Assembly (NCBI GenBank): GCA_013400975.1
Contig: WBMZ01012760.1
Location: 124,001-188,000 of the forward strand
From: Atrichornis clamosus
Taxonomy: Eukaryota > Chordata > Aves > Passeriformes > Menuridae
DNA: 64,000 nt
Reading direction: 5' to 3'
The notes below the pieces were generated by a model. That model ran no database searches. It was not told the DNA's origin and saw only the letters and a list, made by a program, of their open reading frames with translations. Positions 13,133 to 24,582 of this stretch are shown here, piece after piece. Each line of letters opens with the position of its first letter. The first letter of the stretch is position 1. A program made the translations under genes and the position numbers.

Positions 13133-16100
13133 AGGTATCATGGCCTTAAAATGGCAGCAGTTGCCCAATTTTGCATCTTTTGCAAGACATGAGAAGCATC
13201 TTTACCTCCTGAGCTGCCAAAGAGAAGCATCTTGTCTCAGCCCTGAGTTTCTCACAGGTGGGACAAGACTTATCCAGAGAAAAAAGCACCTTGATCAATA
13301 CTTTGGGGAGACTCAAAAGGAACAAGTTCAAGCACCCAGATTTGGGCCCACAGCACAAGAGAGAAGCAAAAGGACTAAACTTCTGAACTAACTTCTGAAG
13401 AGGTCTGCTTGGGATACAGAGAAGAAACAGGAGAAAAAAATTGCAGGAAAATGAGACTTGGGGATGAAAATTCCTAGTCTTTGAGTCTTGGATAACAGGT
13501 GCCTACATCACTTCCAACTCTGAAGAACCATCACTTTTTTAGGTGTACCCTTGATTTCTATTAAATATCTCAAACCTATTCTAAAAATGCACAGGAAATG
13601 ATGGGAACCAAATAGCTACTCCCAGACAAAACACCTCTTCTAAATCAAATCCCAATCTATATGTTTTTGTACAAGCCAGCTCCATAACAGGCACAGTCAA
13701 TAAGGCATTTTTAGATATCAAAAAACGAAGAAACTTCTACAAAATTCTTACAATGGATGTTTTGCTGGTCATTTAATAACAATTCTCTCTTTAATTTAGC
13801 AGTTAAAGTGAGTAATAATCACCCTCCGTGTCAATAAATATCCCAAAGGCAGTTTACAACTCACAAGGCTGTCAGCAATGACCACGGCCTCTCACAAATC
13901 TACCTAGTGCTGAAAAGACAAGCCACAGGTTGAGCCCATTAGAAACAACAGCAGTAGTCTGGAGAAAAATTCTGGAAGGAGGAATTGCGATAAAAACTAC
14001 TGGGGAGATTGATGCTGTGAAATTTAAAAAGGATTCTTTCATTTTGCTGCTTATATTGCTTTTGAATAGAATACAACACGGTTAATGCAGGATTTTGGTA
14101 TCTGCCTCGTAGATTTTTGTGTGATATTTGTTCAGAACCAACCCTTCTTGTATCAGGTTGTAAATAAACTCTTCCATGACTTCTTTTTTATGAACTGATA
14201 GGCTTATAAATTTTCTCTTCATCAGCAAATGAAGGCATACTCAGCCACCTACTTTTATCCTATCATCCTATATACCCATTCTTGAGAAACTCCATTAAAT
14301 CTTTGATGTATTTTCTAGGACAATTTCCAGTGCTCTGACCTTCAAGTCCAGCCACATCCAGAACCCCAAACAGAAAAGTTGGCCATGAAGACAACACAGG
14401 AGTTCCTATTTTGAAAACTGGCCAAGGAGAAACAATGTTTTTGTAGCAAGTGAAAACTTTGCACCAAAAGATGAGGAGAGCTAGAAATCCAGCTCCCCAA
14501 ACTGCTGCCAGGATATGTGAGGCAAAAATGAGGTAGTGATAAAGGATTATTATTCTTCACTGTTATATACAAGAGTCTCTGGAGATTCCTATCAGTGGCA
14601 CAACAGGATATAAAATGTTATGTCTAATCTGATTGATTTAAAGTATATTTCAATTTGCTTATTAGATACATTTGCTGAGTCCCACAGCCACAAGCCATAG
14701 GAAATGCTTTGAGCGTGGAGGAACAAAACAAGGCAGGGATTCCTTGGAAAGCCATCTTCTGCCATGACCTCCTCCCCCACTGGTCTCCTGCACAGTTGCA
14801 CAATAATTTCAGAGCAGCTCTGAGTGGGATGGTCACTCATTTACTGGGATCAAGCTTAACCTAACTCCAGCACTGACTATTCCCATGTCTTTACCATCAG
14901 CAAGCTTAGCAGGAGGAGAAAAGCAATGGGGAAGGAAGCCTGCTCCTGCTTTTTAAAAGTAATTAATGGATTAAATCTGAACCCACTCTTCTCTTGAGGA
15001 CACATGCTAGAGATTGAATATAAAAGGAATAATAATGAAAGGAATGCAGAGCTTCTGCTAGATCAGACTCAAAAGTTCAGCATTTCCTTAAATCGAGTGT
15101 TCCTGCAGTTCTTAGCACCCACACAAAAGCAGTGGGGAGCCTGCTGTGTGTACCAACATGAAGGGGTGTATTTAACCCCTCTGAAACATTGAGAACAGTT
15201 TGGGAACCTCATTCCACAGCAAAGGTGAAAAGGGGATGACATTCAGGAAAATCTACCAGGAAAATGAAATAAATGCAGTACGTGTCCAGCTACAGGGTTT
15301 TCATTTGCTTTTCCAGATTTGGAGACAATAGCAAAGATATATTTGCCTAGTAAGGGTCCGTGAGGGAAGCTATTTTTTCAGAAAACTTGCAATTTTGAGT
15401 GGGAAGGAAAGGATAGGGAGAGAGGGGAAGGTTGCTACTCATGAAGCATGTGATTATCAGATGTTAATCATCTTCCATGTAACCTCTGCACAGACTTGTG
15501 GTTCATGAAACACAAACAGCAAGTGAACTGACTATATCAGTGTCACACAAATTGATTGCCAGTTGCAGAATAAGAAAAAGAAAACTGTCCCTAAATAAAG
15601 GAAGAAACCATGCACACACACATCTAAATCCCCATTGTAGTATTTTTCCTGCTTGCACCTCCCCCAAAAAAATGGAAAAGGAAAAAAATTCCAGGTTTAT
15701 AGATTAGTTCTGGTGCAGCCCTCAACAACAGGAGTTTGTCAGTTCATTCTCCACCATTTAAAACAACTCATCTGCTTTCCTTCACCTGTAATTTTGCAGG
15801 CTTGTAGCAAAATTAAGAGAAATGGTATTTTCTCCCCTAAAATACCAGGCATGAGTAGTGTTTTTCATATAGCTCCATTCCAGCAACTAGGTTTCCATAG
15901 TATCCAGAGACTAAAAAAAGCCAACAGGCTTCGGAGAAATTAATTTTAATATAATGTCTTCTGGTAATTGCCCAACTATACCACTAAAATGGCATTTATT
16001 TGTTTGGTGTTAGTTTTAACACCTAAGCTCAGCACCTAAGAGCTAGAAATGGAGGAGATGCATTATCCCTGTGTTATTTGAAGAGAGGATGGACAGATTT

Positions 16101-17495
16101 CTGCAGGAGTGAAGACCATCCGGAGCTGTGCTTTATGTGAGTCACGGGATGGCCAAGATGGCTGGATGCCACTGGATGGCTTCTAGGTGGCCAAGAACTG
16201 GCTATTTACACTAAGCAGCTTATCTTTATACAAATTTGCTATTTTTAGAGGATTTTGTAGTAGGAAGTCAGGGAAATAGTGGATTTCATATTTGCTACAA
16301 GTCAGAAAGCTCCCTGTGGATATCTCCACACTCCACAGACAGTCCCGGGAGCTTTGGCAGAATCCCTCAGGATAGAAATGTTAGGAAATTCTCCTAAAAT
16401 ACTGTGGCATCCAGGCCAAAATGCCTTAAAACTGAAAATGGAGAATTGAATGGACACAGAGCTAATTCTGGCTGTTGCTGCCATTATCATCACAATTCCA
16501 AATCCTCCTCTCAAAGAAGCATTAAAATCAGCTCTGAGTTTCAAGGAGGAACTCGTTACATTTCTGGGAATCAGGCAGATATCACCATTTTCTCTTGCAC
16601 CTTGGGGCACAAGTCCAATACGCGCCTCACGGAGAGTCAAGGCTAAAGGATAATCCTTCCCAGTTTTTCTGACAGCCTGGAAAGCAAAGTGTTGTCATTC
16701 TCGCCTGTTCTCCAGTCTTATTTTAAAGCATATTATTTGCTTATGTGGGAATAACTGGGAATAACTGAGCTCTTCTAAGAACCAAATTATTTTTTGTCTG
16801 CCCATTTCCATCTATGTCAAAATGGTAACAGTCTTATTAGGGTATTTTAAAAATTAAACAAGATTTGTTTCTCTTTTTTGTGATCACATTGGGCACATTT
16901 GCAATAGCATCACTTCCTACGGGTTAGAGGATGCGTGGAAAATACAGATAAAAAGAACAATCAAAAATAGTTTTGCACAGTGGGCTTTTGCAGATCCAAA
17001 GCACTTTGAAGGCACAATAATTTCATTCAGCTGCCACCATCCACTAAAAACATAAATTAAGCAAACAAAACAAACAAGCTCAAACCCTCATGCTCTGAGT
17101 TTAGGTGGAAAGAAAGTAAAACACTTCTCCATCAAGTGAAAAATTAATGCACTTGGTCAGGTGCTGCACAGATACCTCAGACTGTTCAACACTTGTGCCA
17201 CAGCTGCTCTTTTCCCAAGACCCCATTGTCCCAACTCTCCAATACATCTGTAGCTACACTAAAGCAGGAGAATTCCAAAAGCAAAACAGGAAGAAAGTTT
17301 TCTTTGGACTCTGGCAGCTTTCATTCCAAGAAGTGTCAGGGGCTTGCTTGTGCTTAATAGACCTCATTTACAGATGTCACCAAGAGGATGATGAGGAACT
17401 GGTTAGCAGAAATAAGCTTTTTTTCTCTAATGGTTGATTAAAGCTATGTGTCAATTAAATATACAGATTTGAAATAGTGGTGCCCAGACTAGGAA

Positions 17496-17512
17496 TGTGT
17501 GTGTGTGTGTGT
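17496..17512 (+). repeat. (TG)8 microsatellite
   Basis: Perfect TG array, 17 nt, just left of a CR1 remnant. Confidence 0.92.
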
Positions 17513-17525
17513 AAATATATATGTA

Positions 17526-17600
17526 AGTAAAATCCTGGAATGGGTTGGGTTAAAGACCATCTAGTTCCAATCTCTTGCCAGGGACAAGGAGTCTCTGTAT
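17526..17600 (-). mobile_element. CR1 LINE, decayed 3' fragment
   Basis: TCCTGGAATGGGTTGGGTTA followed by ACCATCTAGTTCCAATCTCT and GCCAGGGACA fits the CR1 3' end with several deletions. The right boundary is unclear. It lies just after a TG array. Confidence 0.7.
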
Positions 17601-18062
17601 AGAAGCTCCAACACTGCAGTGCTGCTGCAGCTCTGACAAATCCCTCACCATTATAAAGATGTTTGTGGAGTTGAACCAGAACCCAGAGTAGGTGCTGTCT
17701 AGGAACAGATCAGCTCCAAGCCTGGTTGTTCTGCCAAAGGCTCCCTGGATGGGCAGGAGCAGCAGCCAAGCTGGCAACACAAAACTCACAAATTAATGTG
17801 GACCTCACTCTGCTGGTCCACCAAAAAGGGCTCAGTGTGAGAGCTAAATACAACACTCAAAAATGTCCTAATAATGTTGGGTTTGCTTTCTTCCTCCTAC
17901 ACACAACACTCTTATGAAGCACTGCATCAAGCTGGTGTCCACACTTCTGGGAGGAGATGAGCAAACTTCCAGCTGCCATGTGATAATCCCTGTTAATTTT
18001 AACAAAGCCTCCATTTTTTTCCAAGGGAAAAAATTTATCATGGTCCCCATGAGCCTGTCTGC

Positions 18063-18078
18063 AAAAAAAAAAAAAAAA
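18063..18078 (+). repeat. Poly(A)16
   Basis: Uninterrupted run of 16 A. No recognisable retroelement precedes it. Confidence 0.95.
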
Positions 18079-18879
18079 TTTAGATTTCTATCTGGTGGTA
18101 GGCAAGTGAGCAAAGTTCTCACTAGAAATAAGAGAAAATGCAGCCACAGGGTAATTAATGAAGATTGTCTAAAGATGGGAAGGTTTCTCTATTGCTAAAA
18201 GGATTTAAATCAGTAACAGCTGCCTTTGCAAAACCACTAATTCACCCAGCCACTGAACACCAGTGTAAGACATAACACTGCCAAAAAGATTCATCATTAC
18301 TGTAGTCTAAGTTACAATAAAGTTAAAAGTTTGCTTCCCACAGCAGTTTTGAAGTTTGTATAAAGTGATTACTGGAATAAAACAAAAATGGAACCTATTG
18401 CTAAATATTAATCTGAAGTTATTTGTGTGTGCAGGTGTGTATTTTCAAAAGAAGAAAGAAATCCAGATCTTTTAAATGCCTCCCTAAATGCTTATTGCTA
18501 TTTCTTACATACAAAGGACAGATATCTTTAACACAATGATAAAATAATGCTGTCTGTAATAAAATGTCTATCTTCCACCTATAACTACTGAAAGTAAGTT
18601 TGTACTAGGAAACTGTGCAAAATCTTGAGGGTAAAGAAATACAGGCAGTTAAACTATAAACCATTTTGCATGTTTTAGTACAAGTACCAACTGAAGAATT
18701 CTGCAGCAAAACAATGACATTTCTTCTATTCCCATCTCTGGGTTTGAGCCTCATATTAAACCTTGAATTTTGCCCTTTTTTTTTCTTTAATGAATAATTC
18801 ACCAGTTTTATCTAGTTTACATTTTAACTGGAATGTAAATAAGCAGCCATGTTATTCTGAAGACAATAACACTTCAATT

Positions 18880-19030
18880 TATCTGGAAAAATAAGAGATT
18901 TTTATGGCACAATAATGCAAACTGCGATGCCTCATTTAGAGAACAAATGGATTGTTCTGGTAAAATATTGCAGAATTAACTTTGCTTTCTGAGTATTGAT
19001 ATTGTAACATTATTGTTTGCATGACATGAA
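18880..19030. other. Candidate conserved non-coding element
   Basis: AT-rich, repeat-free and complex, with GCACAATAATGCAAACTGCG and ACATTATTGTTTGCATGACA (Sox/POU-like words). Judged by appearance only. Confidence 0.25.
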
Positions 19031-20859
19031 AAATCCCCACGTGCCACATCATGCAACACCTGCACAGCAGCTGCACGCTCATGGGGACAACAAGAACAAA
19101 TAGTTAATAATCCACTGGGGGTTCATTGAGGAAGACAGTTTATATCCCACCACACTAAAATCCCCAAACACCTCGCTATTCCGAGTTAAAATAAGCCTTC
19201 CAGTTTAAGGGATGTCTTTATTCAGAGGTGGTTAGGTTTGTGTATGCCATCAAAGCAAATCTCCCAAGAAAGAACAACCCCAACTTCAAGAATACTTTAA
19301 GTCATGTTTCAAGGTAGAACTCTGAATTTTTACAAACTTGAAGAGGTGTAGCATGGAAATCCAGTCACTGATGAGTTATCAATGACCTACAAAGGAATTC
19401 ATCATGCTTGTAGGTTTTTTTCATCCCTTTCTAATGGAAATTGCAATTTTTAGGTTGGCCTAATACGGTTCTTGACTTTCATGTCTTTTTGATCAGGCAG
19501 GTATCAGGATTCAAGAAAGCATCAACTAAAATAGTGAAAAATAACAAATAGGGCAAGCTGTACAATCTCAGTTCTGACAACCAACCCATAACCATCCTTC
19601 TTTTCTGATTGTTCATCAAAGCTAAGAAAAAAATCACACGAATTGGCATCCATTGAATTGCTTATGAAAATCCACATCTAATGAGAGCTGTCTCTACCTC
19701 ACTCCTTCAGCTCTAAAACTACTCATGCACTTTTCCAGCACATTTGCCCTGTGCTGTCTCCAGGAAAGCCACTACACACTTTACAATTTTTATCACAAAA
19801 AGCACGACTGGGTTTGAAGCAAGGAGAAAAACCACACACAGTCAGAAATTTCCATGGAGACTCTGTGAACACTGTTTCCAAGGGCAAGTGTAATGTTAAT
19901 CTCTGAAGTCTCGTGTTAAAATTAATTGTACAGGTTGGACAAATCAGTATCACGTGGCTTTTCTGAAAAACTGCAGACTTGGTAAAAACTCAGCCGTATG
20001 ATACAATGCCAGCTGTTCCAGGTAATTCCTACTCCATTTATCTGCTGGAGCAAGACAACACCTTTTCTTCCTTTTCTGTACAGATCTGTTATCTGTTCTG
20101 CTCAACGTGCAGCCACTCCAAACTTGAATTATTAATGTGCTTCATAGCTGGTATTCAAGTTTTACCCCCTTCAGAAGATTCCAGACCACAACTATACCAG
20201 AAGAAATGAAGCCCTGTCTTCTCCTACCCTCATGATCTCTCCTGCTCCCAAAGAAAGGATCTATCTTCCTGTCAAACCTGTCTGTCCAGAGTGAGGTTCC
20301 CCTCATCCCCATGACCCCAAGCCACCAAACCTCCCCAAGCAAAAATGAAACATCTGCTCTCCCTCTCATTTTGCCCCCTGCCAAACTGGGCTCTCTCTTC
20401 CCTAAAGCCTGTCGCCTGCCACAAGTGTTATAAATGGGACTAATTAGCATCCTCGTTGCCCATTAACTCTTTTATTATTCAAGTGACGTTTATGATAAAT
20501 GCATTATATTACTTACAAATGGTTGAGGTGGCACTTACACACAGCAGCATAAACTTCAGAGTCATGGGAGAAATCATTTAGCAGCGAGGCAGACTTACTG
20601 CACCAGGGATGGCAACCACGTGAATTTAAATCCTCTCAGTTCAACACAAGAAATAAAGGAGTTTGGCATTCCTAGAAGGGCAGGTGGACTTCTATTTCTA
20701 TTTCAACAGCAGTGTCTTTGCATCCCTGTAAATACCTTTAAAGATGGCTTTCTCTAGCCAGCCAGTGCATCTGTGCACTGCATGTTGGTCATAAAACAGA
20801 AAAAAATCCTGCCTTTCTCCACCAGAAAAGTCTCCTGCAGCAGCAAAGTTGGCACTTCT

Positions 20860-21100
20860 CAGGATTGTCATATCCTCTTAATTAAGTTGCAAAATTCAGA
20901 ACGGAGTAACCCCGATGAACATAAATTACACAGAAATGGATTTGATTTGCATGTAATAATGGCTTCTTTCAGAACTAATTACAAATATGCTGGAGTATGG
21001 ATTAACGTCCTCCTGATTCAGCACTGTATGTGCATGTTTAACTGCTCTTCTAAGCTAAGGCTAGGAGTAAATTGTCTAGACAATTAATTATAATTCTTCT
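20860..21100. other. Candidate conserved non-coding element
   Basis: AT-rich, repeat-free sequence with a perfect octamer ATTTGCAT at 20945-20952, several TAAT cores and the 16-bp palindrome at 21070-21085. No coding potential was recognised. Conservation is inferred, not measured. Confidence 0.3.
21070..21085. repeat. 16-bp perfect palindrome
   Basis: AATTGTCTAGACAATT is identical to its reverse complement, and is followed by AATTA homeodomain-like sites. It may be a dimeric factor site or chance. Confidence 0.7.
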
Positions 21101-22557
21101 CTCATTTGCCAAAAAACCAGTAAAGCTTTGTGCAGAATCAGTTACCCAGACTTCTTACACCCCTTCAGAGATCTCAAAAAAAAATCCATGGGCATATTTG
21201 TCATTCCGTAATGCTCTCCATTAAATTGCACATTATTCACCATCAAATCTGTCTGTGCAACCTGCCAGTACACACTATTCATGCTTCCTGTGGATTAAAA
21301 GCCTAACAAGAAACCCACCCCTAAAAAGAAAGCCTTGTTTTAAATCCCCACCTCAGAGGAATAAGGACAGTTTGGGAAGGATGCTTGCCCAGGGCACACA
21401 GCAGTTCCATTTGGAAGCTGGTCTTTAACGCTTTGCTAAACGCTTATTCTTAAGTAAACAAACAGTAAGGGAAATGTGCTCTAAGACAGAGATAAAAATG
21501 CACATCTATTTACTTTAGAAGCCTGCAAAGCCTGTTCTTTCATTGCTACAGTGTGAGGAAGTGCTGCAACTATTTAAATTCAATCACCATGGGAGTTCAA
21601 CGCACACTCCAAAAAAAGCTGCATGTTATACCCTCTCCCGAAGGCAAAAGCCAGCTCTGCAGAAATAAACGTTGTAACACCAGGAAATATTTAACCAAAT
21701 CATGCACAAGCCTGAAGAAGAACACATAAAATAATGGAAAATCAATAGATCTTACAGACAAGGCTTGATCAATCCATCCCAAAAGACCTGTTTTCAATAC
21801 CTAGTTTCACAGAGCCACAGCATCCGTTTGCTGGTCATGAAAAGGTTGTGGGGGAAAGAGGAAGAAAATCCCAAATCATGATTTTGCTGCAAACTGCCCA
21901 GCAACACTCAAAAGGAAAACCAACTATTTAAATAAAACCTAAAATACCTACTAAAAATCCAAACATGATGACATTTTTGGCATGAATGAAGAAAGTATTT
22001 AAATATACCCGTTTTATAAAGTAATTTATACTGCAATAACATCCATTGCTTATTTTTTTGCATTTACAGTGCACTGTTGGAAAAATTCAATTTCAAGCCA
22101 AAGTAATTTGCTTTATTCTCCATGGTTACTAAACACCACTAGACCACGGATATTTCTGAGTGCAGAAATAGTTGCATTAAAAGTCATTAATTTTGGTTAG
22201 TCTCTGAAAATATTTAGAAGAAACCAGAACAGATAGCCTACAGTAAATATTGAAAACCATGTAAATTTCAGTAATTCAAAGAAGAATATGACCTCCCAAC
22301 TATCTCTGATAGTGTGTTCCCAAAGAACAAAAAGAACAACCAGAAAATTCCCGGCCAGCCTGACCACTGTTGTCTGTCACTGCTTCCCTAAATGCTGCAT
22401 GAAGTTTTAAATTGATCAGGTGAAGCACATTACTGGTGTTAGACCACTGAACTTGCTGCTCAGAGGCATCCCACACTTTTTCCAAAGTCAATTCTCCAAC
22501 AGGAAGATCACGCTTTCCCCAACAGAGCACTGAGAATCAAATTTCAGGATCTCCTAC

Positions 22558-22682
22558 CTCGATCAAAAAGTCTCCAGTTCTCAGGCCAGCTTGCCATGCT
22601 ACTCCCCCTTCATCCACAGATTCCAAGTACTGCAAAGCAGGAAAGGCTGGAGTTGGGGTGAATTCTTCAATTGGTGTGTCAG
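22558..22682 (-). CDS. SHANK2: SHANK2 PDZ domain exon, central part
   Basis: This 125-nt internal exon is shared by short and long SHANK2. It enters with CT, completing Ala across the junction, then encodes exactly 41 codons beginning DTPIEEFTPTPAFPALQYLE and ending VAWQAGLRTGDFLIE, phase 0. Asp after Ala and Gln in AWQAGLRTGDF distinguish SHANK2 from my recollection of SHANK1 (QTPIEEF, AWRAGLRMGDF) and SHANK3 (ETPIEEF, AWRAGLRTGDF). The exon holds the extended second-to-third strand loop of SHANK PDZ domains and the AGLRTGDFLIE segment. The acceptor follows a T-rich tract (TTTATTTTTAAAG) and the donor is GAG|gtaggaga. The next exon should start with Val-Asn and carry the second PDZ helix with the peptide-contacting His; I found no match to it in 1-22557, so the PDZ domain is incomplete in this window. 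Confidence 0.95.
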
Positions 22683-23240
22683 CTTTAAAAATAAATACCA
22701 CATTAAAAAAAGAAAGTTATGGAGTGCTTGCAAATACCACTTGACTACAGGCCTATCATTGGCCATTCCAATTTAGAGTTAAAAAATGGTGGGTGCTAAA
22801 AGTGAGAGGAATGTGCCTCAGAGGAGAGCAGGATGCTGGGGACAGAGTGAAATCTCCCTGCAATAGCAATCCACAGGTCTTCCTCTACTGACACAAACCA
22901 AACCAAGCTGCACGAGGCAATAGCCGGACCCTGAGTATTCCAGGATATTCGGTGTCAGTTCAAGTAACCCTTTTGTGTGCCTGGCAAAATGCTTGTAACT
23001 CTGGCAACATCCAACTGAAAATGAATTATGTACTGTAGCCAGAAGAGAGCATCTGGCCAAACTGGGGAGGGTGGGTTTGGGTGGCAAAGGATGAAAAAGA
23101 TCAAACAGAATTGGGTTTTTTTGTTTTGTCCTTCTAAATTGAGATGTACATAACAAAGAAAAGACCAGAAGAAATCACTTTTTAGGACAGGAGGCACAGC
23201 TGGCCCTGTGACAGCCCTGCCTCTCCCTCTGTGTCACGTA

Positions 23241-23255
23241 CACACACACACACAC
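23241..23255 (+). repeat. Short (CA)n array
   Basis: About seven perfect CA units inside the PDZ intron. Confidence 0.92.
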
Positions 23256-24261
23256 GGGCAGGAAAGTCCTTGGGTCTTTCACCTGAGGTGCCCTCGCTGC
23301 TACAGAGAAAATCTGGGGGAAATTGTTGGGCTCACACAGAGGCTCAAAGCACTGAGAACTTGCAGCAAGGCTCAGCGAGAAGGCAGAACCTTTGGCTTTC
23401 CCACCACAACTCCAAACATTTTGTCTGGCTAAAGCTGGGAAAGCTTTAACAACCTTGAAAATCTGCGGTGGCAGCGGTTGAGGGGTGGGGAATGGGGACA
23501 GCAAAAGCCGTGTCCCAAGAATGAAGACATGGAATAATTTTCATGCTCAAGCAAGGCAAGGGAGAACCCATGTAAAATGAGGGGGAGCAGGAGATGGGAC
23601 ATACCATCATATCTATATATTTTTTTTTAATACAAAAGGAGCAAACTGCACTGAAAGTTAAAAAGCAAAGCATTAAACAGAATGCCTTTTTTAACTCTTA
23701 GGAATGCCACTATTGCAGATTTTAGCCTACAGAAAAGTACCATGCAGCTTAACGTATGAACAGCTTTAAAAATGAGCACACTACAGGCCATGCAACATAC
23801 GTGCAGCTTCTAGAGAGATAAAAAAAGATCATATTTTCATACAAAAACTGCACCAATGTCACCTTGCAGAAGATCCACACCTATTTTGAACAAAACATCC
23901 CTCTCTTGTCTATTCCTTGTTGCAGCCCTATTTAATTAGACTGACATTTGAAATAAAGAGGCAGTTTTTATAAGGAAAGCAGGTTTCCCCATAGTTCAGC
24001 AAACTGCATAACAAAACAGATTCATGACAAAATACTACATACACCAGCACAGGAAAAATACAGACAAAACTTTCTCCCCCCAAAACGATTATGCAGTGCT
24101 TCTCCTATGTAAAAATGCAAACTGCTTCAGAGAGAAGCCACTAAAACCCATCGGAGTAGTATAGCATACAGAGAACCCTGTTGTCTAGCAACCAAGTGCA
24201 CCAAGAATAATTCCTGCTTATATTCCGAGATGTATAAATTTCTTCATGCCACTGCACATCT

Positions 24262-24289
<28 letters not shown>
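24262..24289 (-). repeat. (TG)14 in transcript sense, next to the PDZ exon donor
   Basis: A perfect CA array on the plus strand, hence UG in SHANK2 pre-mRNA, spanning intron positions +12 to +39 after the donor at 24300. UG repeats bind TDP-43 and CELF-type proteins, so an effect on recognition of this splice site is plausible. Confidence 0.95.
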
Positions 24290-24292
<3 letters not shown>

Positions 24293-24300
24293 GCACATAC

Positions 24301-24383
24301 CTTTTGCCCCTCTGAGCACAAATCCAAATCCTTCATTGTCTTTTTTCTGCAGGACCACTGCCTTTTCTTCTATTATGCAGTCA
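24301..24383 (-). CDS. SHANK2: SHANK2 PDZ exon as used by the long isoform
   Basis: The same exon in its shorter, internal form. The acceptor is the CAG at 24384-24386, so the exon is 83 nt: T completes the Ser codon begun by AG of the 41121-41196 exon, then 27 codons (DCIIEEKAVVLQKKDNEGFG followed by FVLRGAK), then a final G. Across the junction the long protein reads FDAS-S-DCIIEEK, as expected for long SHANK2. The exon carries the first PDZ beta strand and the GFGF carboxylate-binding loop. The polypyrimidine tract lies within codons of the short form, so the two transcript classes overlap on one strand and frame. Confidence 0.9.
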
Positions 24384-24475
24384 CTGTAGAGAGAATTCCG
24401 AGGATAGCGACCATTATTACATCCCTTCATCACCACTGTAGTAGCTGCTCCTCCAGTGTGCAGGTTCATCATCAT
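24301..24475 (-). CDS. SHANK2: SHANK2 short-isoform first coding exon
   Basis: This is the N-terminus of the short form of SHANK2 (ProSAP1/CortBP1 type), which lacks the ankyrin and SH3 domains and starts just before PDZ. Three consecutive ATGs begin at 24475. An in-frame TAA at 24485-24487 lies nine bases upstream, so the coding start cannot be further out. It encodes 58 residues plus one base: MMMNLHTGGAATTVVM, a linker with NGRYPRNSLYS, then the first PDZ strand and the carboxylate-binding loop GFGFVL at about residues 50-54. The Met run, Gly-Ala stretch and PRNSLYS motif resemble mammalian short SHANK2. The donor is AAAAG|gtatgtgc, phase 1, joining to GCT (Ala) in the next exon. Residues 31-58 are shared with the long isoform. 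SHANK2 PDZ binds C-termini such as that of GKAP/SAPAP at excitatory synapses. Residue 39 is Ala where I recall Thr in mammals. Confidence 0.93.
24384..24402 (-). promoter_or_regulatory. SHANK2: Embedded 3' splice site of the long SHANK2 transcript
   Basis: On the minus strand CTCGGAATTCTCTCTACAG precedes the exon base T at 24383. It is a usable acceptor with a short pyrimidine tract and, in the short form, also encodes part of PRNSLYS. There is no AG between the GATGAAGG about 35 nt upstream and the acceptor, leaving room for a branch point near TGTAATAATGG. Assigned because it restores the long reading frame exactly. Confidence 0.88.
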
Positions 24476-24582
24476 CACAGCCCGTTAATCAAATAATATT
24501 GCAGTAACCAAGCATGGGAAAATATAGAACAAATAGCAGCGAGGGGAAGACAAAGACTGAGCTTGATGATAAAAGAGAACAT
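24475..24582 (-). promoter_or_regulatory. Upstream ORF ending on the SHANK2 short-form start codon
   Basis: An ATG at 24582 opens 35 codons, beginning MFSFIIKLSLCLPLAAICSI and ending with Asn-Gly-Leu. Its TGA occupies 24477-24475, overlapping the first ATG of the short SHANK2 frame by one base (TGATG). That geometry is known to allow termination-reinitiation and often lowers main-frame output. The frame is hydrophobic and resembles no family I know, so it is more likely a regulatory uORF than a functional peptide. It only exists in mRNA if transcription includes this segment. Confidence 0.4.

Larger units (their letters stand above)
1..22557 (-). other. SHANK2: SHANK2 intron after the central PDZ exon (partial)
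   Basis: At least 22.5 kb of intron running off the left edge. No match to the expected next SHANK2 exon (Val-Asn start, GHRQVVNMIRQGG motif) was found on the minus strand. It contains six CR1 fragments between 3.5 and 17.6 kb, several AT and TG microsatellites, a 13-bp minisatellite at 6.2 kb and a CpG-dense islet at 0.9-1.07 kb. Stretches 1-880, 1120-3470, 5100-5870, 9010-12050, 13140-17490 and 17600-20850 contain nothing I can name except items listed separately. Open frames here look like chance. Confidence 0.85.
22683..24300 (-). other. SHANK2: SHANK2 intron within the PDZ domain
   Basis: A complete 1,618-nt intron bounded by the gtatgtgc donor at 24300 and the TTTATTTTTAAAG acceptor at 22683, phase 1. 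It carries a short CA array at 23.24 kb and the (TG)14 array next to its donor. No transposable element was recognised. Confidence 0.93.

Noticed and set aside
12993..13391. 132-codon open frame on the plus strand
   Set aside because: Its first third is CR1 antisense and the rest has no recognisable features.
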